Source: UBA10161 sp964581105
GTDB lineage: Archaea; Micrarchaeota; Micrarchaeia; Anstonellales; Anstonellaceae
Direction: 5' to 3'
Assembly: GCA_964581105.1 (NCBI GenBank)
Contig: CAZOMB010000020.1
Span: 1 to 16,934, forward strand
Length of the DNA stretch: 16,934 bases
The translations under genes and the position numbers were made by a program. This document shows positions 1-6,808 of the stretch, in pieces. The notes beneath the pieces are model-generated. The model had not been told where the DNA came from, ran no database searches, and was given only the letters and a program-made list of their open reading frames with translations. The first letter of the stretch is position 1. Each line of letters begins with the position of its first letter.

Positions 1-248
1 CCATAAATATTTTTCCTATGCCCAACTGAAACAACAAACAAAGCCTTTTCCTTATAGTCTATTTTTGCAATTGCCCTGTAATCCCCAATGCGCAGCTTGT
101 ATTGCTCGCTTCCAGATAGCCTTTCAAAAAAATGCCTTGGGTTTGCTGCAGCATCTTCAAGCTTGGACAATATCCTGTCTGCTGTTTTATTGTCAAGCTT
201 TCTCAAGCGCAAGAAAGCCTCATCTGAAATCTCAAGCCGAAAAGCCAC
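1..248 (-). CDS. relE: RelE/ParE-superfamily mRNA interferase toxin (C-terminus cut by window edge)
   Basis: I read this minus-strand frame directly from the bases. It starts at GTG (248-246), four bases after the antitoxin stop, with a purine Shine-Dalgarno AAGGAAG about 8 nt ahead. It runs open for 82 codons to the window edge. The N-terminus (VAFRLEISDEAFLRLRKLD) is the first strand and helix of the RelE fold. The C-terminal part has the family signature YKLRIGDYRAIAKID, then LFVVSVGHRKNIY, containing the basic residues and final Tyr typical of ribosome-dependent RelE nucleases. Archaeal RelE proteins are about 85-95 residues, so only a few residues should be missing. By family knowledge it cleaves mRNA in the ribosomal A site and is neutralised by the protein encoded just upstream. 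Relatives that act on gyrase (ParE) share the fold; the RelE side is favoured by the HRKNIY ending. Confidence 0.85.
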   Translation of the reverse strand, partial: MAFRLEISDEAFLRLRKLDNKTADRILSKLEDAAANPRHFFERLSGSEQYKLRIGDYRAIAKIDYKEKALFVVSVGHRKNIY

Positions 249-252
249 AGGT

Positions 253-504
253 TCACTTCCTTTTAATCCCCAGCCTTTGCCTTACATCTGAGCTGGTATA
301 GGTCCTTCCATGGCGTATGTCAAGAAGCCCGCGCACAAGGGATGAACGAAAATCATTGCTATAATTTCCCTCATCATCACCAGATGGGACTAGCTGCAAA
401 AGAGCGCCAATAAGCTCATCATAAGTTTCCCTGCCATAACGAAGATTTGCCAGTTGCTCTCTTCTGTTCTTGGTTATCTGAATGGTTGTAAATTCATTTG
501 CCAT
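253..504 (-). CDS. RelB/ribbon-helix-helix-like antitoxin
   Basis: This 83-residue protein is encoded directly upstream of the RelE toxin with a 4-nt gap, so the two form one operon. The ATG at 504 has AGGTGA four bases upstream. Residues 6-40 (TTIQITKNRREQLANL, then ETYDELIGALL) fit the short strand plus two helices of archaeal ribbon-helix-helix antitoxins that dimerise and bind operator DNA. A linker rich in Asp, Glu, Gly and Ser follows. The C-terminal segment LLDIRHGRTYTSSDVRQRLG resembles the RelB tail that wraps the toxin ('xxDIxxGRxYsxeeVxxxLG'). The likely role is to neutralise the toxin and autorepress the operon. The AT-rich palindrome just upstream is a candidate operator. The family call is from motif resemblance only. 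Confidence 0.75.
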   Translation of the reverse strand: MANEFTTIQITKNRREQLANLRYGRETYDELIGALLQLVPSGDDEGNYSNDFRSSLVRGLLDIRHGRTYTSSDVRQRLGIKRK

Positions 505-545
505 ATAATCACCTATATATTACTTATATAAGAGTATATAAAGGT
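505..545. promoter_or_regulatory. Divergent TATA region between antitoxin and top6B, with a palindrome
   Basis: The gap is extremely AT-rich. GTATATAAAGG (534-544) is a good archaeal TATA box for top6B, placing a start near 563-567. Read on the other strand, the same bases give CCTTTATATAC, a TATA box for the antitoxin operon starting near 512. A perfect 10-bp palindrome CTTATATAAG lies at 523-532, between the TATA box and the antitoxin start, where a repressor could block both directions. The elements are visible; the operator role is inference. Confidence 0.5.
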
Positions 546-657
546 TTTGAAGTAATCCTTTGCACAAGGGAATTTGCACCGGCATCCTGCTACAGAAACC
601 TATTTTAATTACAGCCTCGAATTTTCATTGCGGCCAGAAAAAGATTTGAGTGATAAC

Positions 658-2274
658 ATGGCTACGTCAACTGAAAAAATATTCACTGAGTTCAGAGAGC
701 ACTCTGTAGCTGAATTCTTCAAGAAAAACCAGCAGATGCTTGGCTTTACAGGAAAAACCCGCTCATTGACAACAGTTGTGCATGAATATGTCACAAACTC
801 GCTTGACGCATGCGAAGAGGCCAGCATGCTTCCAGATGTCACAATAACTGTTGAAGAGCTTGCCAAGGAGCGCTACAAGGTAACAGTTGAGGACAATGGG
901 CCAGGAATACCGGAAAAGCACATAGGAAAGGCACTGGGAATGATGCTTGCAGGCACAAAGTTCCACAGGTATGCGCAGCAAAGGGGCCAGCAAGGAATCG
1001 GCGCATCTGGCTGCACAATGTTTGCGCAAATAACAACAGGAAAGCCGGTGAATGTCGAGTCTCGCTATGACAAAAAGAAAATCTCCTGCAAAATATCAGT
1101 TGACCTCAAGTCAAACAGGCCAAAAATAATGGACATTGAAAAAGAACAAGGCGATTTTGGGCATGGAATAAAAATAGTCGGGGAATTTGCAGGGGTAAAG
1201 TATGACAGGAGCAGCTTTGGGGTATATGAGTACATAAGAAGGACAGCACTTGCAAACCCGCACCTGCAAATCACTCTAATAGACCCAGACAGGCAAAAGT
1301 TCTCATTTCCCCGCTCATCAGAAAAAGTGCCAGAGCGGCCATTTGCAGTAAAGCCGCATCCTTTGGGGCTTGCTACAAATGATTTGATTGAATTTGCACA
1401 CAGGGAAAAAGAGGCAAGAAGGGTTTCCTCATTCCTTCAGCAAAGGTTCGCCCGCGTATCAGCTGCAAAAATAAATGAGCTTCGGAGCCTTGCCCCAAAT
1501 GTCAACTTTGAAGCAAAGCCATCTGAGCTTGAGTGGGGCGAGGCAGAAGAGATTATAAAGGCAATACAAGAGGCAAAGTGGATTGCCCCTGCAACAGACT
1601 CAGTAAAGCCAATTGGAAAAGACCAGATTGAAAAGTCCTTGAAAAACATACTTGCTCCCCAATTTGTTGTAGTGACGGGGCGGTCCCCAAAAATATACAG
1701 GGGCGGAATTCCTTTCATGGTAGAGGCAGCATTGGCATATGGGGGCGGAGCAGGCAAGAAAGGTTTTGCCAGCACGAGCCGCGCAAGAGTAGGCAGTGCG
1801 CCTGTGCAGGCAGGAGACGCCCCGTCAAGCGAATTAATACGCTATGCAAACAGGGCGCCTCTTTTGTTTGACAACTCGGGCTGCGCAATAACACAGGCAG
1901 TAAAGGAAATTGAATGGAAGCGCTACAGGCTCAAGGACTTTGAAGATGAGCCGCTCAGCGTATTTGTAAACCTTTCAAGCGTATATGTTCCCTATACTTC
2001 TGCAGGAAAGCAGGCAATTTCAGATGAAGAGGAAATTTTGCAGGAAATAAAGAACGCAATAATGGAGGCTGCCCGCGATTTGCAGCGCTATTTGGGCGGA
2101 ATCAGGCGGGACAAGGAAAGAAAGGAAAGGAAAAAGGCAATACTGCGCTATGTTAAGCAGCTGTCAAAAGATTTGGCAGACCTTGCTGGAAAAGGAAAGT
2201 CAGGGGAAATAGAGAAAAAGCTGCTAAGGCTTATAGAGACAAAATACTCAAAAGTAATAGAAGAGGATGAATGA
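658..2274 (+). CDS. top6B: DNA topoisomerase VI subunit B (GHKL ATPase subunit)
   Basis: This is the ATPase and transducer subunit of type IIB topoisomerase VI, which with Top6A forms an A2B2 enzyme that relaxes and decatenates DNA. With the ATG at 658 it has 538 residues, close to the usual archaeal length. Visible motifs are the Bergerat N-box HEYVTNSLDACEEA (42-55, with catalytic Glu43 and Mg-binding Asn47), the G1 box VEDNGPGIP (77-85), and the G2 loop GQQGIGASGCTMFAQITTGKP at about 110-130. A helix-two-turn-helix region near 245-315 follows. The transducer domain contains VEAALAYGGG and YTSAGKQAIS, whose Lys451 is the expected switch lysine contacting ATP. The frame is open back to a TTG at 574, but those 28 extra residues do not look like the family, while ATG 658 (GAGTGA just upstream) aligns with known N-termini. 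The stop overlaps the top6A start as ATGA. Confidence 0.97.
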   Translation: MATSTEKIFTEFREHSVAEFFKKNQQMLGFTGKTRSLTTVVHEYVTNSLDACEEASMLPDVTITVEELAKERYKVTVEDNGPGIPEKHIGKALGMMLAGTKFHRYAQQRGQQGIGASGCTMFAQITTGKPVNVESRYDKKKISCKISVDLKSNRPKIMDIEKEQGDFGHGIKIVGEFAGVKYDRSSFGVYEYIRRTALANPHLQITLIDPDRQKFSFPRSSEKVPERPFAVKPHPLGLATNDLIEFAHREKEARRVSSFLQQRFARVSAAKINELRSLAPNVNFEAKPSELEWGEAEEIIKAIQEAKWIAPATDSVKPIGKDQIEKSLKNILAPQFVVVTGRSPKIYRGGIPFMVEAALAYGGGAGKKGFASTSRARVGSAPVQAGDAPSSELIRYANRAPLLFDNSGCAITQAVKEIEWKRYRLKDFEDEPLSVFVNLSSVYVPYTSAGKQAISDEEEILQEIKNAIMEAARDLQRYLGGIRRDKERKERKKAILRYVKQLSKDLADLAGKGKSGEIEKKLLRLIETKYSKVIEEDE

Positions 2275-5015
2275 ATATGAAAAAATCAAAAAAGAATGAA
2301 AATGTTGCAAAAAAGCTTGAGGAATTGGGTACAGACATGCTCGGGCAAATTGAAACAAGAACATCCCCAACATTTTCAACATCACTAAGAAGCAGGGGCA
2401 ATATAATCTATGATAGCGGGCTTGGCTACATAAGGTTAGGGAACAAAGTGGAGGAAAGGACTTTTGTGAACGTAGGGCAAGCCAGAAAATTCATGCAGAC
2501 AGTTGCAATTGCCTCAAAATGCAAAAAATTCCTAAGGGAAAATGCGCACACTTCAATTAGGGGTCTTTTTTACCAGCTCAAGTTCTCGCTTGGGGAAAAC
2601 CTTGATGAAGAGCTTTTTTCAGAGCAGTCAGAGTCAAACCCCCTTGTAGAGGACCTTGAGGTCGCGCTTGACGTGAAGAGGGAAGACTTGAACCTGAACA
2701 CAGACAGGAAAGGGGTAGTGGCAGGCCCTCTTGTGCTCCATGACAAGTTTGGGGGAGAAAAAACAGAGATAGACTGCACAAAGCAGGGGAGAAGCGGCTG
2801 GATGGTTCCATCTGACGTTGACAACGGCATGGATTTTGTAAAAGTTGACGCAGACTATGTGCTGGTAGTTGAAAAGGACGCAATGTGGCAAAGGCTTAAT
2901 GAGGACAAGTACTGGAAAAAGGAAAACTGCATACTCATAACTCCCAAGGGGCAGGCTTCGAGAGGCTGCAGAAGGCTTATCAGAAGGCTGGCAAGCAAAA
3001 AGCTGCCAGTCTACTGCTTCAGTGCGGATGCAGATGAACCCATACTGCTTATGGATTCTGACGGTCTGATACAAAATGAGAGAATAGGTGAATACTGCAA
3101 AAAAACATTTGAAACAATGGGAGCTGAAAAAACCCCATTCTACGAAAAAGGGGTTGCAACCAACGAAATGGCTCTGGAAGTTGATGCAACCGGAAAAGCG
3201 GAAATTGGAAATGTTTTGAATGTTGTAAGGCACCCAATAAATGAAAAGCTTTATGAAGTAAAAAGCGCATGCGGCTTTTCGGTCAAGGTCACAGGCTCGC
3301 ACAGTGTAATGGTATTTGAAGATTACAAAATCGTGCCGAAAAAAACCTCTAAGTTGAAAAAAGGAGATTTGCTTGTTGCTCCGCTCAAGGTGCCGAACAA
3401 TGAAAGCCTTAGGGAAATAGATCTGCTTGAGCTTGGAAAGAAATCAAAATGCAGCCTTTTTGGCAAGATAAAGATCAAAGGTGGCAAAATCAGGTTCGGA
3501 AAATCAGGGCTTCGCCTTCCAAGAAAGATTGTCCTGACGCCCAAATTTGCCCGACTGCTTGGCTATTATGTTGCAGAGGGTTCGGGGGGTCAGGCTGCAA
3601 CACTGAGCTTTGACTCAAAGGAAACCAATTATATAAGCGATTCCATCAGCGCAATCAAGGAAGCATTCGGGTGCCATGTGGGGGTTGGTTACCCACACAA
3701 GAGCGAAGCGCAAATAAAGTTTGGCGGAAAGCTGGCTGAGCTTGTTTTTGCAGACATTCTCGGGTGCGGGCGCGGGGCTGCCAGAAAGCAGATTCCTAAC
3801 ATAGTTTTCAACATGCCAAATAAACTCAAGCTTGAATTTCTCAAGGGATATTTCAGAGGCGACGGGAATGTAAAAATAACCCCAAAGGGCTGCCGGCTTT
3901 GGGCAAACACAGTAAGCAGGAAGCTCGCCTCAGACCTCATTTTGCTTCTTCTCCAGCTTGGCTGCTGGGCAACAGTGGAAAAAAAGAAGCCGGGCAAAAA
4001 AGGATGGCTCGAACAATACCACGTTCTTGTTTACAACGTTGAATCGCTTAAAAAGCTCAGAAGTATTGCAGTGGATCTCGAGCCATCAATCTCTAGCCAC
4101 ATAAGCGGGAAAACGCTGAAATCACCGCTCTGCAAGTCGATTCCAACGCGTCTCATAAAGCCGTTTCAGGAGATCATCTACTGTCGGAGCGGCAAAGGCA
4201 TATCAGACATTTTCGACCAGGATTCCATTTCATTTAAAAAGCTAGGGGCAATTTTCTCAGGCTTGAAGCCGAATTCTGTGCTGAAGAGGGATGCTATTCT
4301 AAAAGCCCTTGCAGAAAATCCGGATTCAGCAACAAAGGGACTCTGCAGGCTAACAGGAGAAAAATTCACCACTGTTTTCAAAACACTCAAAAGGGCTGAA
4401 AAGAGAAAGCAAGTTGCAAGCAGGAGGGTAGGCAAGAAGCGCATTTGGAAAATGAGGGGAGAGCCAGCTAATGATGCACCTACTCTGGAAAATCTTGAAA
4501 CTCTCAAGCGGCTTGCGGAAAACGAGATAGCGTTGATACCTGTAAAGGAAATAACAGAAACAAAAGCAAGCGACGGCTTTGTTTATGATATAGAAGTAAA
4601 CCCGACTCACACGTTTGTTGGTGGTGTCGGTCCTTTCCTGCTGCACAATACTGATTGTGATGCATGGGGCTGGTACATTTACTGGGCAATAAAAACAGGC
4701 AGCATGAATTTGGCTTATTTGGGAAGCGACATTGCAACACCAGAGGCAAAATTCGTTGGAGTTACAATGTCTGACATAAATGACTATGACTTTTTAGGGA
4801 ACCTCACAATAAAGGCAAGAGATGTAGACATAAAAAGGGCTGAAGAAATGCTTTCATATGAATGGATTTCTCGGCACAAGGACTGGGTAAAAGAGCTTAA
4901 AACAGTGCTCAAAACAAAGAAAAAGCTCGAGCAGGACGCATTGCAAGGGCCAAGGCTAACTTTTGTAGGTGATTACTTAAGGGAAAAGATTGCAAAGAAG
5001 AAATTTTTGGCCTAG
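2271..5015 (+). CDS. top6A: DNA topoisomerase VI subunit A (Spo11-like) precursor with intein
   Basis: This is the DNA-cleaving subunit of topoisomerase VI, made as a 914-residue precursor. Residues 1-250 and 794-914 are extein and join into a 371-residue protein, normal for Top6A. The N-terminal winged-helix domain holds SIRGLFYQLKFSL with the presumed catalytic Tyr101. The Toprim domain begins with VLVVEKDAMWQRL (metal ligand Glu201) and should continue as LPVYCF plus TDCDAWGWYIYWAIKTGSM, giving the DxD ligands Asp795 and Asp797. The intein splits exactly between these halves, so the unspliced protein should lack a complete Toprim centre. The start ATG overlaps the top6B stop (ATGA), and a second ATG two codons later (2277) is also possible. 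GAGG just upstream in top6B can serve as ribosome binding site. The 'DCDAWG' reading differs mildly from the usual DADPWG. Confidence 0.96.
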   Translation: MNMKKSKKNENVAKKLEELGTDMLGQIETRTSPTFSTSLRSRGNIIYDSGLGYIRLGNKVEERTFVNVGQARKFMQTVAIASKCKKFLRENAHTSIRGLFYQLKFSLGENLDEELFSEQSESNPLVEDLEVALDVKREDLNLNTDRKGVVAGPLVLHDKFGGEKTEIDCTKQGRSGWMVPSDVDNGMDFVKVDADYVLVVEKDAMWQRLNEDKYWKKENCILITPKGQASRGCRRLIRRLASKKLPVYCFSADADEPILLMDSDGLIQNERIGEYCKKTFETMGAEKTPFYEKGVATNEMALEVDATGKAEIGNVLNVVRHPINEKLYEVKSACGFSVKVTGSHSVMVFEDYKIVPKKTSKLKKGDLLVAPLKVPNNESLREIDLLELGKKSKCSLFGKIKIKGGKIRFGKSGLRLPRKIVLTPKFARLLGYYVAEGSGGQAATLSFDSKETNYISDSISAIKEAFGCHVGVGYPHKSEAQIKFGGKLAELVFADILGCGRGAARKQIPNIVFNMPNKLKLEFLKGYFRGDGNVKITPKGCRLWANTVSRKLASDLILLLLQLGCWATVEKKKPGKKGWLEQYHVLVYNVESLKKLRSIAVDLEPSISSHISGKTLKSPLCKSIPTRLIKPFQEIIYCRSGKGISDIFDQDSISFKKLGAIFSGLKPNSVLKRDAILKALAENPDSATKGLCRLTGEKFTTVFKTLKRAEKRKQVASRRVGKKRIWKMRGEPANDAPTLENLETLKRLAENEIALIPVKEITETKASDGFVYDIEVNPTHTFVGGVGPFLLHNTDCDAWGWYIYWAIKTGSMNLAYLGSDIATPEAKFVGVTMSDINDYDFLGNLTIKARDVDIKRAEEMLSYEWISRHKDWVKELKTVLKTKKKLEQDALQGPRLTFVGDYLREKIAKKKFLA
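3021..4649 (+). mobile_element. Intein with LAGLIDADG homing endonuclease in Top6A (543 residues)
   Basis: The boundaries follow from intein motifs and restoration of the Top6A consensus. Block A starts at Ser251 (SADADEPILLMDSDG), a Ser1 intein with the usual Asp at position 5. Block B is VKVTGSHSVMVF with the TxxH pair Thr341/His344. The endonuclease motifs are LLGYYVAEG (429-437, acidic Glu436) and FLKGYFRGDGN (523-533, acidic Asp531). Both carry their metal-binding acids, so the nuclease looks intact. Block F is VYDIEVNPTHTFVGG (771-785), and block G ends FLLHN with His792-Asn793, followed by +1 Thr794. All expected class 1 splicing residues are present, with Ser1 replacing the commoner Cys1. 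By family knowledge the endonuclease cuts intein-less top6A alleles and spreads by repair. No stop or frameshift interrupts it. Confidence 0.95.
4272..4460 (+). other. Winged-helix-like segment inside the intein
   Basis: Intein precursor residues about 668-730 lie between the endonuclease core and splicing block F. They read as helix (RDAILKALAENPDS), helix (TKGLCRLTG), recognition-like helix (FTTVFKTLKRAEKRKQV), then a basic strand-turn-strand (ASRRVGKKRIWKM). This is the order and spacing of a winged helix-turn-helix domain. It is strongly basic, which suits DNA binding. It most likely helps the endonuclease recognise its site, but the domain call rests on visual pattern only. Confidence 0.5.
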
Positions 5016-5031
5016 TTCTTCTACTTTTTTA
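5014..5031 (+). terminator. T-rich end of top6A transcript
   Basis: Just after the top6A stop (5013-5015) the plus strand reads TTCTTCTACTTTTTT, a T-rich run of the sort that ends transcription in archaea. It overlaps the last codons of the convergent minus-strand gene, which stops only 5 nt away. Confidence 0.35.
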
Positions 5032-5716
5032 TTGATTTATAACTTTGGAGGAATTCTACTGTGCTGCGTTTGGCTTTTTCAGGGTCTTTAGGATAGTATT
5101 TAGCATAAATCGTATTACTTCTGGTGATAATTAGTTTCTGGAGTTTATCGTATGGTTTCTTGGAAAAGGTTTGCGCATCACCTAGGAACTTATTAGCCAG
5201 CAGGTCAACATAGCCAGTGAAAATCTCCCTGTCCTTTTCAGAGCATGCGGTCATCAAGTATATGTCAGATGCCATAAACTTCACAAGCCCATTCATCTCA
5301 TCCATGCTTGCAAACCCTTTGAGGATTCCAGTTGTCCAAAAGCCGATAAGGCTTCCCATCATTTTCCCATCCTTTTTAATCTCTTCTGGCAGCTGCTCTT
5401 CAAGCTCTATCAATGCATTAAAGGCATCATTTGATTCCTTGCAAAAGGCTTTGCAAATGAGTTCAAGTTTTGCCTGCCATGAAGTGGCATTACCGCTTTC
5501 AAGAATGAGTTTAGCATAAACTGGGGTACTGATTTCCTGAGCGGTTTCTACCTGCCTAACATCAGACATGCCTTTTGGAAACATTAGATTGTGGCCACTC
5601 TCACCAGATTGCTTAAAGAGAACCCCTCCAAAATCTCTTCTCTTTTTATTATTATGATCTTTTATGCTGCCTAGCATGCCATTGCTGGTGGGCATTTTCA
5701 TTTTTATGGCATTCAC
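5021..5716 (-). CDS. Unrecognised 231-residue protein
   Basis: I do not recognise this protein. The start is a GTG at 5716 with a strong GAGGTG ribosome binding site 5 nt upstream; in-frame ATG codons follow at residues 6 and 8. The first 55 residues are polar and basic and look disordered (KDHNNKKRRDF). From about residue 66 the protein appears almost wholly helical, with alternating amphipathic stretches such as ALIELEEQLPEEIKK and GLVKFMASDIYLMTACSEKD. There is no signal peptide, clear membrane helix, zinc motif or nucleotide-binding loop. The C-terminus is basic. It has its own TATA box and converges tail-to-tail on top6A with a 5-nt gap, so it is not part of the topoisomerase operon. It is probably a lineage-specific cytoplasmic helical protein. 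Confidence 0.8.
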   Translation of the reverse strand: MNAIKMKMPTSNGMLGSIKDHNNKKRRDFGGVLFKQSGESGHNLMFPKGMSDVRQVETAQEISTPVYAKLILESGNATSWQAKLELICKAFCKESNDAFNALIELEEQLPEEIKKDGKMMGSLIGFWTTGILKGFASMDEMNGLVKFMASDIYLMTACSEKDREIFTGYVDLLANKFLGDAQTFSKKPYDKLQKLIITRSNTIYAKYYPKDPEKAKRSTVEFLQSYKSIKK

Positions 5717-5760
5717 ACAGGCACCTCACCAAATCAAAAGTTGTGTTGAAGTATGTCTAA

Positions 5761-5775
5761 TAGTATATATAAATG
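5761..5775 (-). promoter_or_regulatory. TATA box for the 231-residue gene
   Basis: On the minus strand this reads CATTTATATATACTA, a strong TATA element. Transcription would start near 5742, leaving a leader of about 26 nt that just includes the GAGGTG ribosome binding site before the GTG start at 5716. Confidence 0.55.
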
Positions 5776-5797
5776 GATTGGAAACAAGAGAAAACCT

Positions 5798-6763
5798 CTA
5801 TTTTCCAAGAAGCTTGCAAAGCCTGCAAAGGTTTTTTGAAGAAGGCTCATTGCAAGAAGAGCACTTTCCTATTTTTACCTTTTTTTGCTTTGCAGCCTTT
5901 TTCATTACCTCAAGCTGGGAAAGAAATGCATTCAATATCTTGAGCTTTGTGCCTGAATACCTTTGCTCCATTTTGTTTAGAAGGGAACGCACCGATTCCC
6001 TGAATGCATTTTTGGAATAAGGGCACCTGTCATGATGAAATAAAAGCCCCTTAAGGGTGGCATAGGCAACTACATCTATTTCAGGAGTGCAGAAAAGAGG
6101 CCTTATTCTTGTCACAAGCCTCTTGTCCTCAACTGTTCCTCCAACAGGGCCAAACCTAGCAAGCCTGCCAGGCTCATTTCTCATAAAATTCATCATCACT
6201 GTCTGTGCAATGTCATCTGCGTTGTGGCCAATTGCAAGCTTTGCTGCCCTGTGCTTTCTTGCAGTTTTATTCAAAAGATATCTTCTCATTATTCCGCAAA
6301 ATGAGCAGGAAAGTGCCTCTCCTCTCTCTTTAATCAGCTGGTCAAGGCTTTTTTTGTACTCCTGCTTGAATGACGCCACAAAATGCGGAACCTTAAGCTT
6401 TTTGCATTCTTTTTTTGCTGTTTTTATTGCCTGTTTCCTGTAACCCCCTATCCCCTCATCTATGCTTATTGCAAATAGCTTGATTGGAAGGGACTTGGAA
6501 ATCTTGTGGAGCATATGAAGGACAACTATACTGTCCTTTCCTCCAGAAAGCGCAACTGCTATTTTCTCGCCTTTTTTAAGCATCCTGTGCTGGCGAACAG
6601 AGCGCATCACCCTTGTCTCAAACATCCGGGCAAAATGGGGCTGGCATAAGCCTATTTTGGAATAATTAAGAAAAACTGCTGCTTTCTTTTTGCATTTGCT
6701 GCAAAGCAAGCCCTTTTTTGCCTTCCAAGTGCCAGAATGCTTTGGTTTTCCAAATTTTGCCAT
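5798..6763 (-). CDS. ttuA: TtuA/Ncs6-family tRNA 2-thiolation enzyme (PP-loop ATPase)
   Basis: This 321-residue cytoplasmic protein probably thiolates a tRNA uridine (2-thiouridine or 5-methyl-2-thiouridine) by adenylating the base and inserting sulfur from a ubiquitin-like carrier. The domain order matches TtuA/Ncs6. An N-terminal zinc finger has Cys21, Cys24, Cys40 and His43. The PP-loop is ALSGGKDS (71-78). The CSFC pair (Cys153, Cys156) and Cys247 in RCPYS fit the three ligands of the catalytic Fe-S cluster. The C-terminal zinc finger has Cys301, Cys304, Cys313 and Cys316. GHNADDIAQT is the usual second nucleotide motif. The frame is open further upstream to 6865, but those residues overlap the divergent gene. 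The ATG at 6763 gives the family N-terminus and leaves a 45-nt promoter gap. No sulfur-carrier gene is seen nearby. TtcA-type cytidine thiolases lack the paired zinc fingers, so they are less likely. Confidence 0.9.
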   Translation of the reverse strand: MAKFGKPKHSGTWKAKKGLLCSKCKKKAAVFLNYSKIGLCQPHFARMFETRVMRSVRQHRMLKKGEKIAVALSGGKDSIVVLHMLHKISKSLPIKLFAISIDEGIGGYRKQAIKTAKKECKKLKVPHFVASFKQEYKKSLDQLIKERGEALSCSFCGIMRRYLLNKTARKHRAAKLAIGHNADDIAQTVMMNFMRNEPGRLARFGPVGGTVEDKRLVTRIRPLFCTPEIDVVAYATLKGLLFHHDRCPYSKNAFRESVRSLLNKMEQRYSGTKLKILNAFLSQLEVMKKAAKQKKVKIGKCSSCNEPSSKNLCRLCKLLGK

Positions 6764-6784
6764 ATTATCGTGAGCATAAGTGCA

Positions 6785-6800
6785 TACTATTAAATAAAAT
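6785..6800. promoter_or_regulatory. Shared TATA region of divergent ttuA and transglutaminase genes
   Basis: The 45-bp gap contains TACTATTAAATAAAAT. On the plus strand TTAAATAAA is a TATA-like element placing a start near 6818, where an in-frame ATG lies, suggesting a leaderless message. On the minus strand TTTATTTAA sits about 25-30 nt before the ttuA ATG at 6763, again giving a very short leader. No Shine-Dalgarno motif is evident for either gene, which fits leaderless initiation. Positions are read by eye. Confidence 0.45.
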
Positions 6801-6808
6801 CCTTCCCT

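Noticed and set aside
574..657. 28-residue N-terminal extension of Top6B from the TTG at 574
   Set aside because: The extra residues do not resemble Top6B N-termini, and the ATG at 658 matches the family start. It remains a weak alternative because GGGA lies just before the TTG.
2634..3302. 222-codon antisense frame across the top6A extein/intein boundary
   Set aside because: It is a Phe/Cys/Ser-rich shadow of a well-supported gene with no ribosome binding site or family resemblance.
3021..4649. Codon bias as proof that the intein is foreign
   Set aside because: CCG makes up 9 of 24 Pro codons in the intein and 0 of 8 in the exteins. However, the neighbouring top6B also uses CCG several times, so the difference is not convincing.
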